Shown here one piece after another: positions 1 through 12,700 of a stretch of DNA of 64,000 bases (its first letter is position 1; each line of letters opens with the position of its first letter). Source of the stretch: Alviniconcha marisindica (Eukaryota; Mollusca; Gastropoda; Provannidae); the NCBI GenBank assembly GCA_018857735.1, contig JABMCL010001864.1, positions 298,501 through 362,500 of the forward strand, in the 5' to 3' direction. Made by a program: the position numbers and the translations under genes. The notes beneath the pieces were generated by a model that was not told the origin of the DNA, searched no databases, and worked only from the letters and a program-made list of their open reading frames with translations.

Positions 1-19
1 TTAAAACACATACTAAAAA

Positions 20-412
20 CCCAACCACTGCAAGTATCCTTTTGCCACTTGAAAACTGTTTTCAACATACTTAAAACCATGTCTTACAAACCCAGCCACT
101 GCAAGCATCCTCTTGTTACAAAGAACCTGTTTTCAACATATCTAAAACAAACAATACAAACTGAGCCACGGCAAGTACAAGTGTCCTTTTGTTATTCAAA
201 CATAATTTTTAAAATACAGAGTCCAAAGCATCCTTTTGCTGTTAATGTTATTCAAACATAATTTTTAAAATACAGAGTCCAAAGCATCCTTTTGCTGTTA
301 ATGTTATTCAAACATAATTTTTAAAATACAGAGTCCAAAGCATCCTTTTGCTGTTAATGTTATTCAAACATAATTTTTAAAATACAGAGTCCAAAGCATC
401 CTTTTGCTGTTA
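20..412. repeat. 56-bp tandem repeat with a diverged leader
   Basis: Four copies with exact 56-base spacing (CATAATTTTTAAAATACAGA at 201, 257, 313 and 369). Upstream, about 75-base diverged units share CCACTGCAAGTATCCTTTTG, so the array probably grew from these. Confidence 0.9.
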
Positions 413-1340
413 AACATAATTTTAATGATACAACATAATTTAATTACATAATACAAAGCAATCATGCAATTTTGAAACACAGATATTAAACACATGAATA
501 ATTTAGTCAAATATCTCCCATAATTATTTTTAAACTCCATCTGACTCCCTCTGTGCACAAAGAAACAATCAATTCTGCAAACTTGATCTAGGAAAAGACC
601 ACTCCTACCTGAAACTAACAAAAACCAATGCAAAACAAATGATTCTTATTTGAACAACTTATTGTCTTGGAGTAAACAAAGGGAGTGACGAGGAAAATAA
701 AAGCAGCTGACAAGATGCACACATGCTTCACACTTATCCTGTTCAAAAGAACCCACACTCTTAAGAGTTTTAAATCAGACCCACAGCAGCAAATAAAAAC
801 AAGTTTTCAATCAACAAGTGCTATGAGAATGGAAACCTGTCTACCATCATAGTAAATAAAAGCAACTTTTCAATAAATGAGATAATGTGCTGTGCGGATA
901 TAAGAGTATCAGAGTAGTAGTTAGCTGGTTCATTAGTAATTGGATCGTAACATCATGTCAACTGCACAGGTTCACCACAGGACAATCAAACTCTTTCGCA
1001 AACAAATACATTTTTCAAAACTCTTCTCATATATATGTAAATCCTTCCTCAAGTCAAATCCACAAAATCAATATCTACACAAATATACAATAAAGCATAC
1101 ATACCGAAAAATTGAACACAAATTTTTCAAAGTGTTAGTCCCTTTAATAAAGTCCCTTCAATACTGCCCGTTCTTTAAAAAGCACATGAGGCTAGGACAT
1201 GCTGGTATCATAAACCACCCCATCTAATTTATCAGTACCAGATTAGAGAAAAATATGAAATGAGAAAGGAAAAAAAATAAAAAATACACAACAGCAATTA
1301 CCAGTCGTATGGCAGCATGCTGCACATACCATGTACCAAC

Positions 1341-1569
1341 TATCATCTCCTAGCTGCTCAACAAGAGCCATACAAAAAAAACAACCTGTTTCTTAACCAA
1401 CAAACAAAGGAGTTAATTAGTACTTGAAAGATGTTGCACAAACACAACAAAGATCTGAGTTTATCATCTCCCAGCTGTTCAACAAGAGCCGTACCAAAAA
1501 GCCTGTTTCTTAACCAATAAACAAAGGAGTTAATTGAAAGATGTTACACAAACTCAACAAAGATCTGAG
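1341..1569. repeat. 115-bp tandem duplication
   Basis: Two copies of a block starting TATCATCTCCYAGCTG and ending CAACAAAGATCTGAG, the second slightly shortened. Confidence 0.85.
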
Positions 1570-3239
1570 CAGCCTACAGTAGCCTTCTTTTATCTCTTAC
1601 CAAAAAATGCTGAACATTTTCTGGAGAAAAAAAGTTAGGTGAATGGACCATTTGCAGAAACATTACAACACAGAAAGAGCAAGAGGACTAGGCAGAAAAA
1701 AACATGAGTGGATATAGGAATGGAGAATCAAACGACAGCCCTGAGATTCCAGACTGGAGGTACACATCAGAGATAACCGGCCTGACTTCAGGGTTTATGA
1801 GAGTGGTAAGATTACCATTAACTCTCATTGAACTGATATCCTGTTGTTCTCTCAGGTATCCATACAATGTGAGTGGGAATTCTAAACTTGGGAGGCATGG
1901 GTCACAAAATAAAAGCAACGCTGTGCAGTACTGCTAAAAATTAAGTAAAACTGATCTGCATGTGTCCATATATTTATGAATTGACTTGAAGTGCAAGCAT
2001 ACAGGGTAGGAAAATCAATGCGGAAAAAAGAGAAAAGAAGATGACCACAAAACAGTTTTGGTGAATAACGGTTTGGCCGTTCACTGAATTTGCACTTTGC
2101 TCCGGATTTCATCTTACATTACAATGAACAAAATATTGTCAAAATAATCAACACCAAAAATAGACAGATGATGCTTTACTTCTCCTCTTGAAATAAGCAG
2201 CACAGCTAAACATTTTCTTCTTCTTTTCAAGCCTATTAAGTGTTTATTTTAGAGCAGGCACCCCCCACCCCCTATCCCACAGTGACAGAACAATAATTGC
2301 ACTGACTGTGTTTACTGCAAGGAAAAAGCCGCTTTTGACAGCTGTTCTCATTGGCTCTGTAAATACTGTTGCCTGAAAACACATAACTGGCACAGCAGAG
2401 TGCAGGCTCACTTTGTTCAGGTGGACTTGCTTATTTTGATTGTTTACTGCTCTGTTGTGCATGGTTTTCTTGGTTTTTGTTTGTTTGTTTGCTTATCTTG
2501 CAAGGGCTAAAGGAAGAAACATCCTTGAATCCTTGACCCAGCTGTATAAAAATCACTCGCCAACTCTCCCAAAGTCAAGTGACAGACTCATTTCGATTAA
2601 CGAGATTCATGAGGAATAACCAAGGGTTATAATATTAGCATCACCATCCCTCTGCCCCAGCCCATGTTTTATATGGAATCAAGCAATGCATGTTTCCTTA
2701 TTATATACGTGCACCAGAACCAGCTTTTGCCATTGTGTCAAGCGCTGCTCCTCTGGCCCCCTAAAAACAGAACTGAATGCCGTTTTATGAACAGCAGAAG
2801 CCACACAAAACAGCCTTGCTGCCTTTGACACATTCCCCTCTGTTCATACAAACATGCTTACTTGGGATTTCTCTGTCATGTCATGTCATGTCTGTTTAAT
2901 TACAGTCCAGGTCAATAAAAAACAAACAAAAACAAAAAAACAGTATCAGAACACATTATTAACTTATTTGTTGTGGTGGTATACACAGACATCATGAAAA
3001 GCCAGTTACAGAAAAAAAGAAAAGAAAAACAAAATGGAGAAAAAAAAAGAAATGGGGAACTCAGAATAAAAGCAGTAATTTCAGAAATGCCACTGTGTTA
3101 TCAAGCAGTAGTGATATACACAAAAATAAAAACATTTTTAATGCACTGAATCCCGCTGCAATTAGCACAAGAAATATGATCACATAAAATGAATACAAAC
3201 TGTCAACAAAGGGGGCATAGAGAGTAATAATAAACATAA

Positions 3240-3350
3240 CCCTCATTATTCTCTAAAACTCTTGTGACCTTGAAAGCAGGTCATGGTCACAATATCACCC
3301 TCATTATTCTCTAAAACTCTCTTATGACCTTGAAAGCAGGTCAAGGTCAC
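3240..3350. repeat. two copies of a TGACCTTGAAAGCAGGTCA repeat
   Basis: A 57-58-base unit, CCTCATTATTCTCTAAAACT followed by TGACCTTGAAAGCAGGTCA and GGTCAC, occurs twice. The TGACCT/AGGTCA core recurs at 17.6-17.9 kb and 20.53 kb. Confidence 0.8.
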
Positions 3351-4823
3351 CAAAACTGCATAGAAGGATAAAGCTTGAAACAATGACACAGTTTCTGGTG
3401 CATGCAAGCTATGTTTTAGATTTCTCATACAGCATCCAAAAAATACCAATATCAAGTTTACTGCCACGGAAGAACACACATCACTTACCTCTCTTCATTA
3501 GAAACTCAATTAAGGTACATCAAGCATTATATTCATGATCAAGTCTGTATCTGTACAAACTACAATCATAGACAGTTCGAACAAGACTCAGTTTTATCTC
3601 CCAAAAGCCAATATGACCTGGAAATCTGATCAAGATCTCTCTCTCTCTCACACACACACACAAACAACTAAAACCAAGAGTAAAAAGCTCCATGTAGCTT
3701 ATTACCATGTCAAATATGAATAATTTCAACTAGTCTCTGACAAAAAAAAAAAGAAAAGCCAGCCATCAGGTGCTTGTCACAACGACCCATCACATTGAAT
3801 ATTCCCCTCAATTTATAAAACGAAGTTGAAAAAAAGCAACTTGTGTGTGAACATGTCCATGCATGTACTGCAGCCATACAAAGGTTGAACTTCACTGAAT
3901 AATTATAAGAACTTGCCAAAGGAACACAACTGCCAGTTTTGATTTCTGATGCCCCTGTCACAGTCATCAAACACTGATGTGAAAGTATAACACTCAGTAT
4001 GATCTCTCAATCAAGAAGTTTATGGCAGTTGGTACATGCTCTCTAGGAAAAGGCCAGTGCTTGCTTAGATCTTTTTGCCTCGCTGAAGGATCAACACTAG
4101 TCATTACACGTCCAGGCCTACATCAGCAAAGGGGTGGTCTTTCATGCAAATCAAAATAACGATGCCAAGCATAACAACACATGACAATATGCAAATTATA
4201 CAGGCAGAATATGCCTTCAGCCAGAATGTAAATTTCCAGTTTGACCAATTATCTTGTAGTGAAGATTTCAGGAGGCAAATTTATTTGCCCCCCCCCCCTC
4301 TTTTTCTTTTCTTTTTTACTTTTTATTTTCTTCTTCCCCTGATCTCCAAGTTCTGTCTGTACAACAAACAGTTTTGTCACGTTTGATTAGCTGGCCTGGA
4401 AAAGATGGCTTGATTACATCTCTCCATACCCTGTCATCATACATACAGCCAGCATACACGCTGCAGTTCATAGTTTAAAATGATGTCGGACCCACACAAG
4501 TGTTCCAAATACGAAGTTGAAGAAATACCTTGTTTGGTTAGCCCAGTAACTTGACTATCTATTTCAGTCTTGTTCAAATGATCTGCACGCCTTTTTTTTC
4601 TTTCTCCTGGTCCTGAGAAGAAAAATATCATTAGGGACCTTCCAGTTACTATTTCAATGCACACTTCAGGCCAAAACAAACAACAACAAAACAGCAATCA
4701 ACTTACTTGCACGCACAATTCAAAACAGAATATCTTGGGGTTCAGTTAGCATCATAAAGTAAAATCAGCACTATTTTGATTTGACTAGCACAGACAGAAG
4801 TGAAGTTCTTTTCGGGTTCTTAT

Positions 4824-4829
4824 TTTATT
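4824..4829 (-). promoter_or_regulatory. candidate CASD1 poly(A) signal AATAAA
   Basis: This is the first minus-strand AATAAA that I noticed after the CASD1 stop. It would give a 3' UTR of about 1.7 kb, containing the C-terminus-derived array. Position alone supports it; later AATAAA sites (e.g. 2243-2248) also exist. Confidence 0.35.
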
Positions 4830-5559
4830 GATGTAGACTTTCCTTGTAGATGTTTGTTTTTGCTTGTTTATTTTGTTCGCAGTTTTCTATTTTGCTTTGT
4901 TTGTTTGATTTTATTCATTTTGTCAGCACACAACTGACTCTAAAAGCATTAGAGCCTCGAAGACAAAAAGTGACTGCAAAGAGTCCACAGCAGACAAAAT
5001 CACAATCATCTGGGCCTAAAGCATGTGTGCACAAGTGTGGTGTATATAATACAAGTTCCAGATTCTAGAAAATTATACATCATCATACACCAGAACACTT
5101 AAAAATCTACATACAGTACACATGGTTGCGCACAAGTTTCAAATCCAAGTGAACTGGACATCAACATTTGGGCTGTCTATGGAATTTCACACACCACCAA
5201 CTTTTTCATTCATGCCAGTGGAAGCAGCAGCAATAGTATGGCTGTCTAATATCATACATAACCGAACAACTGACCAAGTCAAGCAATGGTTAAGTTAACA
5301 CCTGTCCGGCACAAACCCTGAACCATTGCTATTGCTGTCTTGTGAATGGTAATACTAATGCCCCCAAAGCACATACTTTCGCTCCACTCAACCTCTCAGA
5401 AATTACTTTTGTCTCTCAAACTAGTTGGCTCACAGGATCAAGCTGGTTAGTTTTTGCTCCTTATTTAAAAAACAACAACAACAAAAAACATTAACCCAGA
5501 ACAAAAGAGCCAACAACAAACGTTGCACACACACACACACAAAAAGGTCAAAGCATTCA

Positions 5560-6507
5560 GACAGGAGATTACCCACACTACCAGCAGCACCTGTTTTGCG
5601 ATACACCCAGCTAGAGAGCTCAGTTACCTGTCTTCTGTGCAAGAACGGCATCCCTTCTGGTTATAAACAAAGAGGGGACATCACTCCCGAGTATTAGACT
5701 TTATGTTTCACTCACACTGTTCTGCGATACACACAACTAAGGACAACTGCGTTCCACACAACAGCAGACCCCTTTTGCAGGACACAAAGATGAGAGATGG
5801 CTCAAAAGACCAGCACCTGTTTTGTCATACACATGGCCCACATCGGGCCCACTTGTGTTCTACATGAGAGCAGCACCCCTTTTGTGACATATGAAGATGG
5901 GAGGTTACTCTCACAACCGGCACCCGTTTCCAACATGCGTGCGGTTAGAAGGATGGCCAAGAGCAGGGAACTGCATTCTGCCACCGGAGCAACACCCCTC
6001 TTGTCACACACAAACACAGCACAAAAATCATTCCACATTCCGTGATCCGCGCAGCCAGAAAAACAGCAAAGAAGACTGTTGAGAATCGTGAGCTAAGCGT
6101 GTGCAGCCCCCTCTTTGTGATACACAAAGACAGGAGACGACTCACAAAACTGGCACAGGTTTTGTGATGCATGCGCTTGATGAACAGCACATGGCACAGC
6201 TGCCTTCTGCACATGGGCAGACCCTCTTTGTGACACACAAAGACAGGAGGTGACTCCTAAAACCAGCATCTGCCCTGGGATGCACAGGGCTGGAAGAGTG
6301 GCACAGGGTCCAACTGTTTTCTACGCATGAGCAGAACCGTATGCGAGACCCACGGTTAGAAGAATGGCAGATGGCACAATTGTTCTGCTTTCCACGCACA
6401 CAAGCATAACCTTATGTGATACACGCAGCAGGAAGAATGGCGTAGGGGGCACAACTGCGCTCCACACAAGAGCACAACCGTTTTTCACCACACAGACGGG
6501 TGATTCC
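5560..6507 (-). repeat. degenerate array copied from the end of the CASD1 coding region
   Basis: Plus-strand units of roughly 100 bases repeat the order of the exon 21 end: GAnGGGnGnTnnCTCACAA, then ACCAGCACCC, then a GATGCACAC-like block, then AGAAGAATGGC. Copies are visible near 5790, 5890, 5990, 6100, 6225, 6330 and 6410, up to the true coding end at about 6495-6560. Minus-strand translations still read as fragments such as MTKQVLVF, YVTKGVLL and LAILLTARMLETG, echoing [15 protein letters not shown]. The copies have diverged and carry stops. Confidence 0.75.
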
Positions 6508-6765
6508 TCACAAGACCAGCACCCCGTTGGTGATGCACACAGGCAGAAGAATGGCTGAGAACACGATCACATTGCGAAGCATGGCCTTCCAGTCATCGGG
6601 GACGGCATACTTGGCCAGAGCACGTGTAATCACGTAGACCTCATGGGAGATGCAGATGAGGATGAAAGAGGTGACGACCACGTTGAGCACTGGGTAGCTA
6701 GGCAACAGCACCAGCACGCCGTGAGTGTCTGCCGCCAGCCACACGTGGTACTGACAGATGAACAG
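6508..6765 (-). CDS. CASD1: CASD1 exon 21 (residues 726-810) and stop
   Basis: Starts [20 protein letters not shown] and ends [15 protein letters not shown] before TGA at 6510-6508. The family C-terminus is slightly longer and ends in a different tail. The last 17 codons and the stop are the apparent source of the degenerate array in the 3' UTR just downstream. Confidence 0.96.
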   Translation of the reverse strand: MFICQYHVWLAADTHGVLVLLPSYPVLNVVVTSFILICISHEVYVITRALAKYAVPDDWKAMLRNVIVFSAILLPVCITNGVLVL

Positions 6766-9700
6766 CTGCAGAAGAGAGGAGCCACAAATCAGTTTCTTAA
6801 ACAGACTCCAGACAAGACCGCATTCACCTCTTTGTCACATTCTGCTTGGAAAAGCAGCTAACAATACAAACACAGTCTCACTCTACCTTCCTGATGCATC
6901 CAACTTTATTACTCCCCCCCCCCCCCCCCCCCAATCACTGAGATGCAACAAAACCACTCGACCACCACCTGTCACCACATTAACTTGCTTTTACTGTTAA
7001 CTGCAATTTAGGACATGTGGATTAAATAATTATATTCTCAGGAACCATGCAAGTGCAAGACAATAAAACTGAAGCTGCATCCACAAGACTGCGTGCCCAG
7101 GTCTGTAGAAGAGTCTGCTCAACATAACCAAGCACTCAGCATTCAGCACGAGACCACCCCTGCCCACCCCCTGAACATTTTTAATAGTCCTAATCCACGC
7201 AGAAGTCTGTAAAAGGCATATTTACAAGCATGTTTGTCAGCTATATTTTACCTCATTACCACATGTTTGTCAGCTATATTTTACCTCATTACATGTTTGT
7301 CAGCTATATTTTACCTCATTACCACATGTTTGTCAGCTATATTTTACCCCATTACATGTTTGTCAGCTATATTTTACCTCATTACCATATGTTTGTCAGC
7401 TACATTTCACCTCATTACCACATGTGTGTCAGCTATATTTTACCTTAATACCACAGCAATGGCCTGTGATGACTGAGAATCTGATTGTCAGAGAGAGAGA
7501 GAGAAAGAGAGAGAGAGACAGAGACAGAGAATGAGTAAGTGTGAGTGTGTGTGTGCGACGTGCGGTATGTTATTTCCACTGGATAACACTGAAAGTATCA
7601 AGTACATGAAGACATTACCTCTAAGGAGATTTTCCCAAACCAGGCAAAGAAGGAACTGTACCGAGTGCGAAGCCATCCAGGCACATTTCTCAAGATGATG
7701 TAGGAAACAATCTGCAACAGCCCGTAAGAAGCATGGTCTTGTGGGCAACAGTCCGAATGATGCAACACTTAAAAAAGAGCAACAGTCTGCTGCAACAGTC
7801 AAAAGTACATTGTTCTGTTCATGTCCTGCCTGACCTCCAGAGGGTCACCCAGCGGAACAAGACATGGTCTGGGCAGAAGCTCCTGAATGAAAAGCAAGCT
7901 GTGAAATGCCCCGCCCGGACTGTCATCATACAATGAACCCACAACCAAGTCAAGTCGTACACTTTAATCATCCCTCACAGGGCAATTCCACTTAACTAAT
8001 ATAAGGCTCATTAATTTAAAAAATAACAACAAAACACGTAAAAGGCATGCTAAAACATTTACGTTTAAGAAAACCATAAACAAGTTATACTGGACTTGTG
8101 GTCCAAATAAAGCAAATATAAAATATCACATAAATTGTAAATGGGTGCGTACTCTGTCATACCAAAGGAATGCCAAAACATCTACGTTTAAGAAAATCAT
8201 AAACAAGTTATACTGGACTAAAATCCATAATACAAATATAAAATATCACATAAATTGTAAAGGGTGTGTACTCTTGTCATACCAGCACACACGCATATAC
8301 ACACCCCTCCTGGCCCCCATACGCTTCACCTTACCTACACACACACACCAACCAACAGAACAACCAAAACAATGCAAAGAGAACACTGTACAAACAATTA
8401 GTAAACCGAGGCAAAGCAGGCCAGGCAGGAGCTATCCCAAAACTGAGTAACTGAGTTACCATGTACAGCCCATCACAACCACTCAGCTGTCCTTTGTTGT
8501 TGTTTTTTTAGGCTGCGCACCTCATTTCACATCAGAGTACCCTTTCTGAACAGAACCCCACCCACCACACCAAAAAACAACCAACCAACCTCCCTCCGTG
8601 AGATACACTTTGCTACTCTCCAGCTTCTACATGCCTGCCCAATGAGACATGGTAGCACTGAGTGAGAACACTCATTCTCCAAATCCAAGTTGAGCACGAT
8701 CGAGCATGGTCACCGCATGGATGGGCGACCCATGATATACACTTGGCTACTCTCCAGCCTCTACATGCCTGCCGCTCTCCAAATCCAAGCCAAAAATGTG
8801 CATACTATGTGTCCGTGTCAAAATAAATGTTTGTTTGAACCTCTCTGTGTCTGGATCAAGTTGAGCATGATCGAGCATGGTCGGTGCATGGATGGGTGAC
8901 CCATGAGATACATTTTGCTACTCTCCAGCCTCTACATGCCTGCCCAGTGAGACATGGTAGCACTGAGCAAGAGCACTTGCCCTCCAAATCCAAGCTGAGC
9001 ACGATCAAACATGGTCACCATATGGAAGGGTGACTATTACACTGCTAGGCTTTATGCCCACCCTGAGGTTTCTCCAGCATCAAATTCTGTGCAGAGTCTA
9101 CAAAAGTCCTTTCAGTGAGAATGTGTATATACACAAAGGTCCCCCCATGTGTGTACACACACAAAAAGATCACATCACCTATGCATGTTAAAGATCATGT
9201 AGTTCATGTCAGAGCTCGGTGGATTATAGGAACAATAAAATAGCATAGTCAGGGGATTATGGGAACAAAAAAATAACATAGTTGGTGGATTATAGGAACA
9301 ATAAAATCGCATAGTCAGGGGATTATGGGAACAATAAAAAAGCATAGTCAGGGGATTATGGGAACAAAAAAATAACATAGTTGGTGGATTATGGGAACAA
9401 TAAAATAACAAGAGTTGGTGGATTATGGGAACAATAAAATAACACAGTTGGTGTATTATGGGAACAATAAAATAACAAAGCATGCACATGTGAAGCAGAG
9501 TGAGCAGGAAGAAAACTTGTTTTTTAACATCCAGTCAACCATGACGGTAATATCAGGGCAAGGTGCAGCGAGTCTGCACCAGAGCTGAGAGAGCTATTTA
9601 AAAGTGAATGATAATCGTAACGCAGTACAATGTCCATGTCGTGAGATACAAGAAGTTAGATATACTTACAGGAATAAAGACAATGTAGGGATGAACATCA

Positions 9701-12700
9701 TTGCACTGGGGTTTATTACTGCACAGGAAGGAGAAGACCACAAAGCTCTGAAACACACACACACACACACACAACAGCTCTGAAATGTACAGACCACAGC
9801 TCTGAAATGAACATACCACAGCTGTAAAATGCATGCACAACAGCTCTGAAATGCACACACCACGGCTCTGAAATGCACAAGCATACAACCACAGAGTGGA
9901 ACCCTCTTCAGAAAAATACCCTTGAGATGAAATGCCAAATGGTGTTTCAAACTGATAAAAAAAATCCGCACTTTATTTCTTTATTTTTATTTTTACATTT
10001 TCCAACTACCTGTCCTCTTAAAATAGATTTCTGTAAACAAAAGAAATTTTAAAAAAGAAGAAAAAAACACGAACTTTGCTGGTTCACAGTTGCTTTGTCC
10101 TGAGCAAGTTCCACTGTAGTTCTAATAAACACACACACACATACACGCGCACACACACACACACACACACACACTCTCTCTCTCCCCTTCTCTCTACTCT
10201 GCATATATTTAACATGACAAAATTCTCTGCCATTCCAAGCCTAAAACCTCACCCCGATGCCAAGAAACGCCAGAAAGCAGAGTGCCCAGGAGATGGGGCG
10301 AGAAAACAGGTGCTGACTGTGGTTGTCTTCTATCCACTTGTAGCGCAGCATCACCTGGTACCCAAACGCAAACAGCATCCCGTACAGAACACTCTGCAAC
10401 AAACAACACAAACAACTCTCAGTCTCAGGAACCATGCTCACAGCCACCAGCTGCAGTTGTTACCCTAGGTCGTCACAGCAACCAGCAATCTAGTGCCATC
10501 AGCTGGAATCAAAGAATAACAACACTCAACAACAACAACAAAAGTGACTCTGTTTTGTTGGTCATGGAGGTTGTGTAGTGTGATTTTCATTTTTTGATGA
10601 AAGTGAGTAGTTTTGGGTGAAAGCAACCAACACGTATGTATAACATATGCATAATGCCAATAGCGATGCAAGACACAATTCAACTGAGAGCTAAAACAGT
10701 TGAAGGCACCAGGGGGTGGGGGTTGCATCACTGAGATAGAGCACACCGTTATAAATGAAACTTTGGGTGACAGTCTCTGTACATACAGTGTAGTGCTACT
10801 GCGGCTATAGTTATGATACTTACCATTCTGTCCAACTGCCACCGGAATCGCCACTCGTGTATAGAATCGTCGGATGTGACAAACAGAGCTTTGAAAGGGC
10901 GTGTCAGAAACACTTTCTCAAAGAATACCTGCACAATAAAGATGGGACAGTACAGATGCAAAACAGTCTCTACTCAGACTCAGTCAGAAATCACCTTCGT
11001 CTACCCATTGCCGCACTTACAGTAACATGCAATGTCAAAACGCACACGTGCACATGGATGTATGCACACACACACACACACACATACATACATACACACA
11101 CACACACAAGTAGACAAGGGGCTACTAAAACTTTTACACAAATAATCCAACCCTATAAATGTGACTTTGAATAAAGAAAAAAGACAACAACAACAACAAA
11201 CAGGACAACACCTTTCACAGCACATACTGTTTGTTTCTTTAAGTTGGATGGAAAAAACACCCCCAAAAATGTGCAAAAGTCAAAAGGATTGTGGTTTGAA
11301 AGCCTACTGGCACTCACGCACTGTATTACATTCTCACGCAAAAATGAGACCGAGTACAAAAGCCCACTTCTTACCTCTGAGAGATAGAACAGGGAGATGA
11401 CAACAATCAGCACAATGAATTTGATCACCATGTACAGATAGTGCAGAACGTTGGCTGAAAAACAAACAAAAGAGATGTAATAAGTACACATGAATGTACA
11501 CATGCATATGCATGCATACACACGGATACAAGCAAGCATGCATGCACGCACACACACATACACACACAAACTCATTGTCCCTCTAACATCAAACAATCTG
11601 ACATTGAAATGGACAAGATCACATATTCTAGCAGCATCCCATTCCTTCATCCGCCTTTTCTTCAGCCTTCAACCCTAGCAGTTTCCCAGAAGAAGAAACA
11701 AAGAATGAAACAAGAACCAAAACTTGGAGCAAGGCCAAGATTCTCCTGTGACACTTCTAACCTCTTTCACGTAAGTCTCACCTTCCACTGACTCTTGCGT
11801 GACGTGTGGCCAAATGGCCATGACCAGGTAGACAATGAGGAACCAGAAGGACACCAGGGGCACGAAGTAGTAGAACTGATAGGGGCGGTTCATGACGAAG
11901 CACAGCACCACCACCAAAAGGTTCAATCGGAACAGCACCTGCATCACGAGGGTAAAGCACACTGGCTGATTCTATCACTTTTATCACACAGTTACAGTAT
12001 CAATGAATTAAGAGAACACCAACAACAACAACAAAATTAATTTAAAAGCCCCCCTCCCCCCCAAAACAACAACAACAAAACTAATATTCATTTTTTCAAT
12101 GTACAAATATCTTTTTTGTGTGTGTGACCAGAGGGTGCTTCCTTGGTTTTCTAAAAAAAAAAAAAAAAAGGGGAAAAAAAGAAAGAAAAAAAAGGACAGT
12201 GACCCAGAGTGACAGCACTCGCTCTTGAGAGCCAAGCTAAGTCAGGTGCAACAGAGTGTGCGGTCACCACCTGGATGAGTCAAGTGACCATTATGTGCTG
12301 GGCTTTGCACATGCCTTGAGTGCTCTCCTCCAGAGTCAAATTCTGTGCTGACTCCAGAAAAGTTCTTCAGATGAGACCGAAGTCCCTCATGTTCACAGGC
12401 ATTCAAAAAGATCACGCGCCCAGGTTAAATATCCTGTAGTCCATGTCAGAGTTCAGTTAATTATGGAAACATTCAAACAACCCACCAGGCACTGAAAAAA
12501 GTGTAGCGAGTCTGCTCAAGGGCAGAGAATAACATATTATGTAAAAGCAACCATGGTATTAATAACACCAACACTGGTATCTAACACCAGTCAACTGTAA
12601 AGGTCACATAAGGGTGAAACAAACATCATCAAATCACAGGTACTAATTAACAGAAGTCTGATTCACTGTTCAAAACACTAGTCACTTGTGTCTGAAGAGG

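Larger units (their letters stand above)
1..4800. other. intergenic DNA with no gene seen
   Basis: AT-rich sequence downstream of CASD1. Open frames are short and lack family resemblance or splice support. It holds the tandem repeats listed separately (1-412, 1341-1569, 3240-3350), a CT/CA microsatellite near 3640-3663 and several A-rich tracts; otherwise nothing recognisable. Confidence 0.6.

Noticed and set aside
7228..7460. possible CRISPR-like array
   Set aside because: Units are contiguous without spacers and the DNA is clearly animal.
8690..8735. possible 5S rRNA gene
   Set aside because: Only the 3' promoter-like portion resembles 5S rRNA; it is repeated within SINE heads.
11153..11650. 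165-residue minus-strand open frame around CASD1 exon 16
   Set aside because: Only 11375-11454 matches the family with correct splice sites; the rest is intron and CA-repeat translation.
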